This document shows positions 1 to 5,416 of a stretch of 6,447 nt of DNA, in pieces (position 1 is the first letter of the stretch; each line of letters starts with the position of its first letter). This DNA comes from JANNAT01 sp031422555 (GTDB lineage Bacteria; Pseudomonadota; Alphaproteobacteria; Rhodobacterales; Rhodobacteraceae). The stretch covers positions 1 through 6,447 of the forward strand of contig JANPLZ010000011.1 in assembly GCA_031422555.1 (NCBI GenBank), written 5' to 3'. The position numbers were made by a program, and so were the translations under genes. The notes below the pieces were generated by a model. It did not search any database. It had not been told where the DNA came from and was given only the letters and a program-made list of their open reading frames with translations.

Positions 1-35
1 TTGTTTTACAGGCTTTGGCCCCGCCTTTCCCGGCT

Positions 36-49
36 GGGTGATTCGCGGC
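36..49 (+). repeat. 14-base dispersed repeat, copy 1
   Basis: GGGTGATTCGCGGC is repeated exactly at 969-982 in the same orientation. Both copies are in non-coding DNA, and the second follows a terminator. Upstream of each there is a GGC/TTT/GGCCCC-rich stretch, which hints at wider but degraded similarity. It includes a GATTC (GANTC) site. Confidence 0.5.
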
Positions 50-210
50 GTTTGGCCGGGCGTTTGGGCAGAAATGCCCCAGACTGTGCAAGATACAGAA
101 ACAGTCGCCCGGAATTGTCTTGCGAAAGCGCGGCGAAACCAGGTTGGCGCAACCCGTGGCTGCAAAATGCCCTCCCCCTTGTGGCACTGTTTGTAATTAA
201 GGTAAAAATA

Positions 211-226
211 TGGCATGACGAAAGCT
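211..226 (+). promoter_or_regulatory. Possible sigma-54-like -24/-12 element
   Basis: TGGCATGACGAAAGCT has GG and GC separated by exactly ten bases, the strict spacing of RpoN promoters (consensus TGGCACR-N4-TTGCW). It keeps TGGCA, the following purine position, GC and the final W, but has AA where TT is usual. Transcription would start near 238, about 34 bases before the ATG at 272. Some PEP-CTERM/exosortase systems are known to use RpoN with the PrsK/PrsR regulators, which makes the match worth noting. A sigma-70 type alternative (TTGTGG at 179-184, TAAAAA at 203-208, 18-bp spacer) is about as weak. The assignment is tentative. Confidence 0.25.
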
Positions 227-271
227 TAAGTAAGTCGGTGTATGGCTTGCTGTATTGCGGAGATTGAAATC

Positions 272-901
272 ATGTTTGGAAAAAACCTATTGAAGACCCT
301 GGCGACTGCTGCGGTTCTGACTGTGATGGCGGGCGGGGCGCAGGCGGCATCGGTTGCGTGCAATACATTTCCTTTAAAAGATGTGACGAATCTGGTGATT
401 CCCAATATTGGGTGTGAAGTTTTGACCTCGGACAGCAATGACAACAATGCGGCTGTGTCGGGCATGTTCGGCGTGACCGATTGGGACCAAATTGCAAAGA
501 TCAATTTTCCCGATAACTACGGCGGTGGTACCCTATCTTCCAACGGGTTTCTGACAATCACCGGTGATACAGAAACAGGCATATGGTCAATTTCCGCAAG
601 TGTGTTGAGCGCTTGGGAAAATGTGATGCTGATCTTCAAGGCAGCCAATGACAATGCCGACGTTTTTCCGGGGGCTGTGATCGGTTACCTGATCAACAGT
701 TCGCCGGGCACCTACGAATCTCCAGTTTTCGGTATCCAAGGCGGGAAGGGACCGCTCGCTGGGACGTTTAAGACAAAAGATATCAGCCACATTTCGCTGT
801 ATGTTTCCACGCCCGCCGCCGTCCCCGTCCCCGCTGCAGGCCTTCTGCTGTTGGGTGCGCTTGGGGGGCTGGCCGCGCTGCGGCGTCGTCGCCGCGTCTG
901 A
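272..901 (+). CDS. VPLPA-CTERM sorting-domain protein, 209 aa (XrtD substrate)
   Basis: This is a small exported protein with a C-terminal exosortase tail. Residues 1-25 form a signal peptide (K-rich start, hydrophobic core, likely cut after AQA). The mature part has two cysteines (C30, C48) that could pair. It follows a pattern seen in many PEP-CTERM family proteins: a G-x-W-x-I stretch, a LIFK strand, GYLI, G-x-Y-x-SP-x-F and an SHISLYV strand just before the tail. That pattern suggests a small beta-sandwich of unknown function. The tail (184-209) has VPVPAAG, a hydrophobic helix and a run of five arginines. The ATG at 272 is chosen over the in-frame ATG at 242 because GGAG lies nine bases upstream and the signal peptide begins right there. 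The gene ends 24 bases before a strong terminator, so it is probably monocistronic. Its base composition is visibly less GC-rich than the other genes. XrtD (3471-5114) is the obvious processing enzyme. Ligand and final location are unknown. Confidence 0.88.
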   Translation: MFGKNLLKTLATAAVLTVMAGGAQAASVACNTFPLKDVTNLVIPNIGCEVLTSDSNDNNAAVSGMFGVTDWDQIAKINFPDNYGGGTLSSNGFLTITGDTETGIWSISASVLSAWENVMLIFKAANDNADVFPGAVIGYLINSSPGTYESPVFGIQGGKGPLAGTFKTKDISHISLYVSTPAAVPVPAAGLLLLGALGGLAALRRRRRV

Positions 902-924
902 CAGCTTTCACAGCATAGTTTAGC

Positions 925-948
925 AAGGGGGCCTTTTGGCCCCCTTTT
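925..948 (+). terminator. Intrinsic terminator of the 209-aa gene
   Basis: A perfect 9-bp stem (AAGGGGGCC, TTTT loop, GGCCCCCTT) is followed by a T-run (945-948). It begins 24 bases after the stop codon at 899-901. The A's on the left arm could let it work weakly on the other strand too. Confidence 0.88.
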
Positions 949-968
949 GCATGGGCTGGCCCGGTGTG

Positions 969-982
969 GGGTGATTCGCGGC
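969..982 (+). repeat. 14-base dispersed repeat, copy 2
   Basis: This is the second exact copy of GGGTGATTCGCGGC, 21 bases after the T-run of the terminator at 925-948. See the copy at 36-49. Confidence 0.5.
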
Positions 983-1132
983 CGACTGGCAGCACCCCCG
1001 CAATTCACCCCCCGGCGCGTGTTAACCATCTGACCCCACAGCATAAATCGGGGCTTTTTGCGTTGCATATGATAAAAATGCTCTGAATGGTCAAAAAACC
1101 TTCACAGACGTGTGCGCAGGCGCGGGCATCCT

Positions 1133-1161
1133 TTGCAAAGTGGCGGGAATTGCGGCATAAT
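1133..1161 (+). promoter_or_regulatory. Candidate sigma-70 promoter for the 441-aa gene
   Basis: TTGCAA (1133-1138) and CATAAT (1156-1161) are separated by exactly 17 bases and match the -35 and -10 consensus at 4/6 and 5/6 positions. The predicted start near 1168 would give a leader of about 135 bases before the ATG at 1304. That is long, so a closer promoter may have been missed. This is a motif match only. Confidence 0.35.
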
Positions 1162-1303
1162 TGGGGCGGGGGTAAAGGTGTCATGCCGTAACGGGGTGAC
1201 GCTGTCGTGTGTAGTGTGTGACCCGATAAGGTCGTTTTCCAATATTCCGTGGCGGTAAAGTCATCGTTGCGGCGCTGTTTTTGCACAAGGACGCTGCCCC
1301 ATT

Positions 1304-2629
1304 ATGCAGATAAGAATTCCTTTCACTCGCATTTCTGCGCTGGTGTTTTCTGGCGTTTTGGCTTTTTCCAGCAGTTTGGCGTGGCCACTTGCGGCGGCGA
1401 CTTTGGATGTTCCCGCCGCCGAACAGGCACCGGCGGGGCGCGGGGTGGCGCTGCAGCAGCGCTTTCTTGACAGCGGCGCGTCGGTCGTCACCACAGCCGA
1501 TCAGCGCTATTGCGCGATCAGCCAACGCATTGATATTGCGGCTTCGGATTACCGCGCCGCGGATGGCACCGTTGTGCCCTACGATCAGGTGATCCGCAGC
1601 CCTGCCACCTCGACGCAAGTGATGGCCGGGCCTGAGGGGCTGATGGGCGTGCGGGTGCAGATGAAATATTCCCCGGCGGCGCAAGCCGGGATCGTGCTGA
1701 TGATCGGATCCGGCACCGATGCCACCGCAACCGAAGATGTGGCGGGCCTGCTGGAACCCTCGACCGACAGTTTGCGTCTCGAGGGTGCTGTGGCCGCAAG
1801 ACTGGTGGCCGCGTTTCGCGCCGGGACGCCGGTGCGTCTTGCCGCCACCAGCCGGGCCACCGGGCGGCAGGTAAGCGATGTTCTGGCCGCCCCCGACATG
1901 GTGGCGCTGGACGCCTGTCAGGCCGAACTTGCGACCGCGCCCGCCCCGGTCTTGCCGCCGCTGGCCAATCAGGTCAGCCTTGATTTCGACGCCGCCCCAT
2001 CGCCCGAAACCCGCGCCACGCTTGACGATTACCGCGCCTGCGGCATGACGCCCAGCGATGCGCCGCTGCATCTGGGGCGGATCAAGGCCACGACGGGGCT
2101 TTTCAGCCATACCGACAAGGTTTTTGTCAGCTTTGATGACAAGGGCAAGCTGGACCGGGTCTATGTGCCGGGTCTGTTTGATGCCGGTTTTGGCGGCACC
2201 TCGTCGGGGCAGGCACAGGTCAGTCTGGCCGCCGACAGCAATGCGCCCGATGCCGAAAATGCCGTGACCGGCTGCATCGGGTCTGCGGCGCTGGCCATGT
2301 GTGATATTGAACAGATCGATGGCCCCGGGCATCGGTTGCAGATGTGCGATGTCTTGCCCGCCGGTGACGCGTTGGGCGAAGAGATTGCCTATCTTGACCC
2401 CCGATCAGGTGGCGGCTTTTTCCCCGGTGGTGGCACTGGGGGCGGTGGCGAAAATGGCGGTGGCACCAGCGGCACTGGCGGTGGCGGCACTGGCGGGGGT
2501 GGAACCGGCGGGGGTGGTGAGAACCCGCCGCCGCCGCCGCCCCCCTCTCCGGTGCCGCTGCCGCCAGCCGGTATTTTGCTGCTGGCAGCCCTGACCGCCG
2601 CTGCCGCCCTGCGTTGGCGTCGGGCCTGA
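1304..2629 (+). CDS. VPLPA-CTERM protein, 441 aa, with Gly-rich and polyproline stalk
   Basis: I do not recognise a named family for the whole protein. Residues 1-32 are a signal peptide (basic start, hydrophobic core, likely cut near LAAA). The body, about 33-368, has six cysteines (C70, C205, C246, C324, C333, C348), an even number that fits disulfides in an exported protein. The section of roughly 65-210, ending in a hydrophobic strand, FRAGTPVRL and ALDAC, loosely resembles the invasion-associated locus B (IalB-like) fold; this is a guess. Residues 369-406 are almost only Gly with Thr, Ser, Glu and Asn. Residues 408-414 are seven prolines, then S-P-V-P-L-P-P-A-G (415-423), a hydrophobic helix and a terminal W-R-R-A. 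The motif differs from strict VPLPA by a second proline. The stalk probably holds the body away from the membrane, much like the Pro/Gly-rich spacers of other surface proteins. Processing by XrtD is inferred from the tail. AAGGA lies twelve bases before the ATG, and no earlier in-frame start looks usable. Confidence 0.85.
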   Translation: MQIRIPFTRISALVFSGVLAFSSSLAWPLAAATLDVPAAEQAPAGRGVALQQRFLDSGASVVTTADQRYCAISQRIDIAASDYRAADGTVVPYDQVIRSPATSTQVMAGPEGLMGVRVQMKYSPAAQAGIVLMIGSGTDATATEDVAGLLEPSTDSLRLEGAVAARLVAAFRAGTPVRLAATSRATGRQVSDVLAAPDMVALDACQAELATAPAPVLPPLANQVSLDFDAAPSPETRATLDDYRACGMTPSDAPLHLGRIKATTGLFSHTDKVFVSFDDKGKLDRVYVPGLFDAGFGGTSSGQAQVSLAADSNAPDAENAVTGCIGSAALAMCDIEQIDGPGHRLQMCDVLPAGDALGEEIAYLDPRSGGGFFPGGGTGGGGENGGGTSGTGGGGTGGGGTGGGGENPPPPPPPSPVPLPPAGILLLAALTAAAALRWRRA

Positions 2630-2642
2630 TCCGGGGGCCTGA

Positions 2643-2660
2643 TGTTTCGCGCGCGAAACA
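2643..2660. promoter_or_regulatory. Perfect 18-bp palindrome, repABC-type parS-like
   Basis: TGTTTCGCGCGCGAAACA is fully self-complementary and lies 14 bases past the stop codon of the 441-aa gene. Its inner 16 bases fit the pattern GTTNNNNGCNNNNAAC described for the partition sites of repABC plasmids. The ends also match the half-sites of chromosomal parS (TGTTTC and GAAACA), but with six central bases instead of four. No T-run follows, so it is not a terminator. No repABC or parAB gene is in the window, so a role in partition is only a possibility. It could equally be an operator or chance in GC-rich DNA. Confidence 0.45.
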
Positions 2661-2706
2661 AAGCGGCTTTGCGGCAGACTTTGGCCGAAGATCACCGCAA
2701 GTCAGA

Positions 2707-2734
2707 AAAAAGCCACCCGCTGGGGTGGCTTTTT
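2707..2734. terminator. Bidirectional intrinsic terminator between convergent genes
   Basis: A perfect 12-bp stem (AAAAAGCCACCC, loop GCTG, GGGTGGCTTTTT) has a T-run on whichever strand is read. It sits between two convergent genes, 77 bases after the stop of the 441-aa gene (+) and 25 bases after the stop of the 193-aa gene (-). It should end both transcripts. Confidence 0.92.
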
Positions 2735-2759
2735 CATATCCGGACTGACGAAACCGGGG

Positions 2760-3341
2760 TCAAAGGCGGGGGCGGCGCCGCCGCGCCACAACCCCAAGCC
2801 CGCCAAGCGCCAACAGCAGCATCGGTAGTGCAGCCGGCACCGGCACCGGTGCGGCGGTGGTGTAGGTGACATCGTCCATCACATAATAGCCTGCATCTCC
2901 CCAGACAACGACGGTGTCGATCAGGCCGCTATAGCCCGCGCCGAGGAAGGTTGGCATGGCGTTCACATCAAGGCTGGCAGAGATCGACATAGATAAGCCG
3001 TCCAAGAAAAGTTCAAAGAACACAGGGGCATGGCCTAGGCTGGGTCCATAGCCTGCAAAATAGGCCCCCCCGAAGACGGCATCGGCCAAAAAGGAAAAAG
3101 AGGTCGCTTGGAAACTGGTGTCAAAGTCTACCGCGTTAGCATAGCTGCGCTGGAACGGCGAGTTCGCATTGTAGGGATCACCGTTTTCGACATCATGCGA
3201 CCAGTTGTTCCCCCAGGTGATGCCGCCGTAGCCATCGGCAACCGCGCCAACACCGGACAAGTCGTCAAAGGTGACGACCGTGGCTTGGGCCGCGGGCGCG
3301 GCCAGACAAAGCGCGAGGGCAAGTGGGGCAAGGATGTTCAT
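2760..3341 (-). CDS. VPLPA-CTERM sorting-domain protein, 193 aa (XrtD substrate)
   Basis: This is an exported protein of unknown function. Residues 1-20 are a signal peptide, probably cut after AAQA. The mature part opens with VVTFDDLSG, then GYGGITWGNNW, a start shared by many PEP-CTERM proteins with beta-sandwich, carbohydrate-binding-like folds. A later IDTVVVWG-x5-VMDDVTY section supplies the last strands. The mature part has no cysteine. The tail (166-193) is VPVPAAL, a hydrophobic helix and ARRRRPRL. The motif ends in Leu where Gly is usual. GGGAGA (3349-3354) lies about eight bases before the ATG and fixes the start. The gene follows xrtD on the same strand after 129 bases. It has its own candidate promoter with a palindrome, so separate control is likely although read-through from xrtD is possible. 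It ends at the bidirectional terminator. Confidence 0.87.
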   Translation of the reverse strand: MNILAPLALALCLAAPAAQATVVTFDDLSGVGAVADGYGGITWGNNWSHDVENGDPYNANSPFQRSYANAVDFDTSFQATSFSFLADAVFGGAYFAGYGPSLGHAPVFFELFLDGLSMSISASLDVNAMPTFLGAGYSGLIDTVVVWGDAGYYVMDDVTYTTAAPVPVPAALPMLLLALGGLGVVARRRRPRL

Positions 3342-3370
3342 GCGAAAATCTCCCGTCAGATTAAGGATAA

Positions 3371-3399
3371 ATCAAATCACAGCCCTGTGATTTTTACAA
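3371..3399 (-). promoter_or_regulatory. Candidate promoter with 20-bp operator palindrome in the spacer
   Basis: Read on the minus strand, TTGTAA (3399-3394) and TTTGAT (3376-3371) are 17 bases apart, each a 4/6 match to -35 and -10. The spacer is occupied by an inverted repeat, AAATCACAGCCCTGTGATTT on the plus strand (3374-3393), with perfect 9-bp arms and two central bases. The arms have the reverse polarity of a CRP/FNR-type site (TCACA before TGTGA). A protein bound there would cover the promoter, so repression is the simplest reading. The ATG it would serve is at 3341, giving a leader of roughly 20-25 bases that includes the ribosome binding site. Confidence 0.5.
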
Positions 3400-3434
3400 C
3401 GCCCCAGTGCCCGCCGTCAGACCGCCGCCACCCC

Positions 3435-3451
3435 CGCCAAAACCTTTGGCG
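3435..3451 (-). other. Short hairpin just downstream of xrtD
   Basis: CGCCAAA and TTTGGCG form a perfect 7-bp stem with a three-base loop, 19 bases past the xrtD stop codon. No T-run follows on the minus strand, so it is at most a weak or factor-dependent end, or an mRNA 3' stabilising structure between xrtD and the 193-aa gene. Confidence 0.3.
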
Positions 3452-3470
3452 TTTGATCGCCGAACACCCC

Positions 3471-5114
3471 CTATTGCGGCACAAACCTTGGCAGCGTTTT
3501 CAGCGCTTCGGCCATAAAGCGTTGCATCCTTGCGTCGGCGGCGGCCTCGGTCTCACCCGGATTGATCGGGGTGACAAAGCGGATCAGCGCGCCGTCGCTG
3601 CGCCCGCGGGTCAGGCTGTCCCAGACCACAGAAAACTTGGCGGCATAGTCGCTGGTCATGCGCTGGCCGCGCTGTTCGAACCAGTAATAGACCAGTTGCT
3701 TGGACATGCCCTTCTGGATCACCGCCCGGTTGACGTTGAAATCACCGTAAACCGTGCCCGGCATCGACACCGGTGTCGGGTCGATCGAGAACACTTCCCA
3801 GCCGCCGACCGGCAGGCAAACCTCGGGCGAATGCAGGCCCTCGCCTTCGGTCTGGCTGACATACCAGGCGGCAAACAGGTTGACGCTGCCGTCACCCGCG
3901 GCCTGATAGGTGGCGTTGATATAATCGCTTGCGCCCAGCACCGCCTCGGTTTCGGCGTCCAGCCGCTCGGGGCTGCCGGACCAGGCCGCGATGTCGCGCG
4001 GAAACAGCGCGAAAGTGTCCCGATCCACCGTCTGGCGTGCCGGGGCAGGGGCCAGCACAAACGCCGCCCCCACCGCCAGCGACACCAGTGCCGCGCCGAT
4101 CAGACCCCGCGACGGCGCGATGGCCAGCCCCCGGCGCAATTGGGTGGCAAAGCCCTCGGTGTCCAGATCAATGGTTTCCGACAGCGGCAGCGGGTTGGGC
4201 GTCAGCCGCTGCAGCGCGATGGCCATCCCGAACAACACCGCAATACAGGCCCCGAAAATCACCCAGCCTTCGAAAAAGTGCAAAAACCCTTCGGCTTGCC
4301 CGATGCCATAGCTGTTCACCAGCACCGCGATCACGCCGATGCGGAACGAATTCATCAGCACGGTCAGCGGTGCGGCCAGCAAAAACAGCACCGCCTTGTG
4401 CCAGAACGGGCCACGGTAAAGGATGCCGAACAGGTAGGAAAACGACAGGATCGGGAACAGATAGCGCAGACCGGAACAGGCCTCGGCCACTTGCAGCTTG
4501 TAGACGCCCAGATCAATCACATTGCCTTCCAGAAACACCGGAACACCCATCAACTCGACAAACCAGACGCCCACCTGCGACGAGATCAGTTGCAGAAAGA
4601 TCGTCAGCTTCCAGAACACGAATTGCGGCAAGGGCAGCATGAACACCAGATGCAGCACCGGCAACTGGTGCTGGCGGCCGCGCTGCCAGCCCATCACGGT
4701 CAGCACCACGCCGCCCACCCACAGGATGAAGGCATAGGTCACCAGATCGGGGATCTGCACCAGATTGCCGAACAGCCCGAACATGAGTGCCGCGGCAATC
4801 AGCGCAAGGCCCGGCCTGCGGTCGATCACGGCTGTGGGGTCGATGGCCGGGGCCTGGCGCAATTCGCGCAGGAACAGGTAAAGCGAGATCAGCGGGATCA
4901 GCGGCCCGTGGCTGTATTCCGCCGTCACCCAGGCGCGGCCCAGCGACGCAAAGCCCAGCCAGAACACCGGCAGCGCGGCCAGCACCAGCAGCAGCAGCCA
5001 GCCCAGGCCCAAGGGCCGCATCAGGGTGGATTGGGCCACGTTGGATTGGGCCACGTTGGATTGGGGCAGGGCGCTGCCATGGTCCGGCGGGGAGATCAGG
5101 GTCATCGGGCGCAT
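3471..5114 (-). CDS. xrtD: Exosortase XrtD with fused EpsI domain (VPLPA-CTERM-specific), 547 aa
   Basis: This is an inner-membrane transpeptidase-like enzyme that recognises the VPLPA-type tail of exported proteins. The exosortase part, about residues 35-305, has roughly eight membrane helices. The three family residues are present: C213 in EACSGLRY, R258 in NSFRIG and H279 in HFFEGW. A ninth helix (about 337-355) leads into a periplasmic EpsI-type domain (about 356-547) with the typical H428-S-P-E-V-C433 motif, then GGW. This fusion is the known architecture of XrtD (exosortase D), so specificity for VPLPA-CTERM tails is expected from the family and supported by three such proteins in the window. 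The role of the EpsI part is unknown. The first 33 residues are a polar extension containing the repeat SNVAQ. The start is uncertain: ATG at 5114 has only a weak GTGAG upstream, ATG at 5105 is close by, and an ATG at 5021 (M32) would remove the repeat from the protein. It is divergent from the protease gene at 5417. Confidence 0.93.
   Translation of the reverse strand: MRPMTLISPPDHGSALPQSNVAQSNVAQSTLMRPLGLGWLLLLVLAALPVFWLGFASLGRAWVTAEYSHGPLIPLISLYLFLRELRQAPAIDPTAVIDRRPGLALIAAALMFGLFGNLVQIPDLVTYAFILWVGGVVLTVMGWQRGRQHQLPVLHLVFMLPLPQFVFWKLTIFLQLISSQVGVWFVELMGVPVFLEGNVIDLGVYKLQVAEACSGLRYLFPILSFSYLFGILYRGPFWHKAVLFLLAAPLTVLMNSFRIGVIAVLVNSYGIGQAEGFLHFFEGWVIFGACIAVLFGMAIALQRLTPNPLPLSETIDLDTEGFATQLRRGLAIAPSRGLIGAALVSLAVGAAFVLAPAPARQTVDRDTFALFPRDIAAWSGSPERLDAETEAVLGASDYINATYQAAGDGSVNLFAAWYVSQTEGEGLHSPEVCLPVGGWEVFSIDPTPVSMPGTVYGDFNVNRAVIQKGMSKQLVYYWFEQRGQRMTSDYAAKFSVVWDSLTRGRSDGALIRFVTPINPGETEAAADARMQRFMAEALKTLPRFVPQ
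5028..5065 (-). repeat. 15-bp tandem repeat in the xrtD start region
   Basis: GGATTGGGCCACGTT (plus strand) occurs twice without mismatch at 5028-5042 and 5043-5057, followed by a partial third copy. Read on the minus strand it encodes S-N-V-A-Q units at residues about 18-29 of XrtD, before the first membrane helix. The period is a multiple of three, so copy changes would keep the frame. Confidence 0.9.
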
Positions 5115-5215
5115 ATCTCACAAATACGGGCAGAACAAAGGGAATGCGCTGCAACCATAGCCGAATTCCTGTGGGGAGGCGACTCCGGAAGCCGCCAAAA
5201 CTGCAATGTTGACAA

Positions 5216-5256
5216 GGATGTGCGGGGATGTGCGGGGATGTGCGGGGATGTGCGGG
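5216..5256. repeat. 10-bp tandem repeat (TGCGGGGATG) in the divergent promoter region
   Basis: Three perfect copies (5221-5230, 5231-5240, 5241-5250) are flanked by partial copies (GGATG before, TGCGGG after). The period is close to one DNA helical turn, so equivalent bases lie on the same face. The repeat lies about 100 bases upstream of xrtD and about 160 upstream of the protease start. Each unit contains an ATG in the plus direction, but none has a ribosome binding site and the 10-base period shifts frame. Confidence 0.92.
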
Positions 5257-5322
5257 CGCAAGGCCGCTTTGCCCAAAGGCAAAAACCGCCCCCGGCGGGC
5301 GCGGGCTTTCCCACGGCATCAT

Positions 5323-5352
5323 TTGTCTTGTCGGGTGCATGTGCCTTATGCT
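5323..5352 (+). promoter_or_regulatory. Candidate promoter of the protease gene
   Basis: TTGTCT (5323-5328) and TATGCT (5347-5352), 18 bases apart, each match the sigma-70 consensus at 4/6 positions. Transcription would start near 5359, about 58 bases before the ATG at 5417. This is a motif match only. Confidence 0.3.
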
Positions 5353-5416
5353 GATGCTTGATGTCAGGGCAGGGTCGCTGCGCCGGGGCCAAGGATCAGA
5401 AGGGTTGCAAAATCTT

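Larger units (their letters stand above)
1..271. other. Left-edge non-coding region upstream of the first gene
   Basis: No convincing gene is seen in these 271 bases. Open frames cross the region on both strands, but none has a recognisable product. The left part is GC-rich and holds a small hairpin at 66-79 (GGGCA-GAAA-TGCCC, a 5-bp stem with a GAAA loop). It also holds one copy of a 14-base sequence found again at 969-982. From about 190 the sequence becomes AT-rich, as expected for the promoter and leader of the gene starting at 272. GGAG at 259-262 is a well-placed ribosome binding site for that gene, nine bases from the ATG. Confidence 0.5.
902..1303. other. Intergenic region between the first two VPLPA-CTERM genes
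   Basis: About 400 bases lie between two genes on the same strand. They contain the terminator at 925-948, a second copy of the 14-base sequence at 969-982, and a candidate promoter at 1133-1161. AAGGA at 1287-1291 is the likely ribosome binding site of the next gene, twelve bases from its ATG. I see no convincing small gene, tRNA or structured RNA. The frames open across the region have no start signal and no recognisable product. Confidence 0.5.
5115..5416. other. Divergent intergenic region between xrtD and the protease
   Basis: These 302 bases must hold the promoters of both xrtD (leftward) and the serine protease (rightward). They contain the 10-bp tandem repeat at 5216-5256, a small inverted repeat at 5268-5283 (TTTGCC-CAAA-GGCAAA), a GC-rich stretch at about 5286-5310, and a candidate rightward promoter at 5323-5352. 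I found no convincing leftward promoter. No gene is seen. Confidence 0.5.

Noticed and set aside
1..216. Minus-strand frame open from an ATG at 216 to the left edge, and a plus-strand frame from 1 to 267
   Set aside because: Neither shows a ribosome binding site, signal peptide or known motif, and the plus-strand frame overlaps the start of the 209-aa gene. A partial gene cannot be fully excluded on the minus strand.
1040..1068. Possible terminator from CCCC and GGGG followed by a T-run
   Set aside because: The stem is only about four pairs with a loop of around twelve bases, and no gene ends just before it. The terminator at 925-948 already serves the upstream gene.
1181..2332. 383-codon open frame on the minus strand opposite the 441-aa gene
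   Set aside because: The translation is Arg/Gly/His-rich with no recognisable domain. The plus-strand frame has a signal peptide, paired cysteines and a sorting tail.
2408..2543. Glycine/proline-rich DNA as a minisatellite
   Set aside because: The units are imperfect and reflect codons for a Gly-rich and polyPro linker, so it is described as part of the protein, not as a separate repeat element.
3108..5354. Very long open frame (748 codons) on the plus strand, antisense to xrtD and part of the 193-aa gene
   Set aside because: It is rich in Gln, His, Arg and Gly with no domain, signal or ribosome binding site, as expected when a GC-rich gene is read backwards. The minus-strand frame holds clear exosortase and EpsI motifs.
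5228..5416. Upstream in-frame extension of the protease (ATG at 5228 or 5339)
   Set aside because: The added residues would come from the 10-bp repeat and a GC-rich leader and would bury the signal peptide. The ATG at 5417 has AGAAGGG upstream and begins a normal signal peptide.
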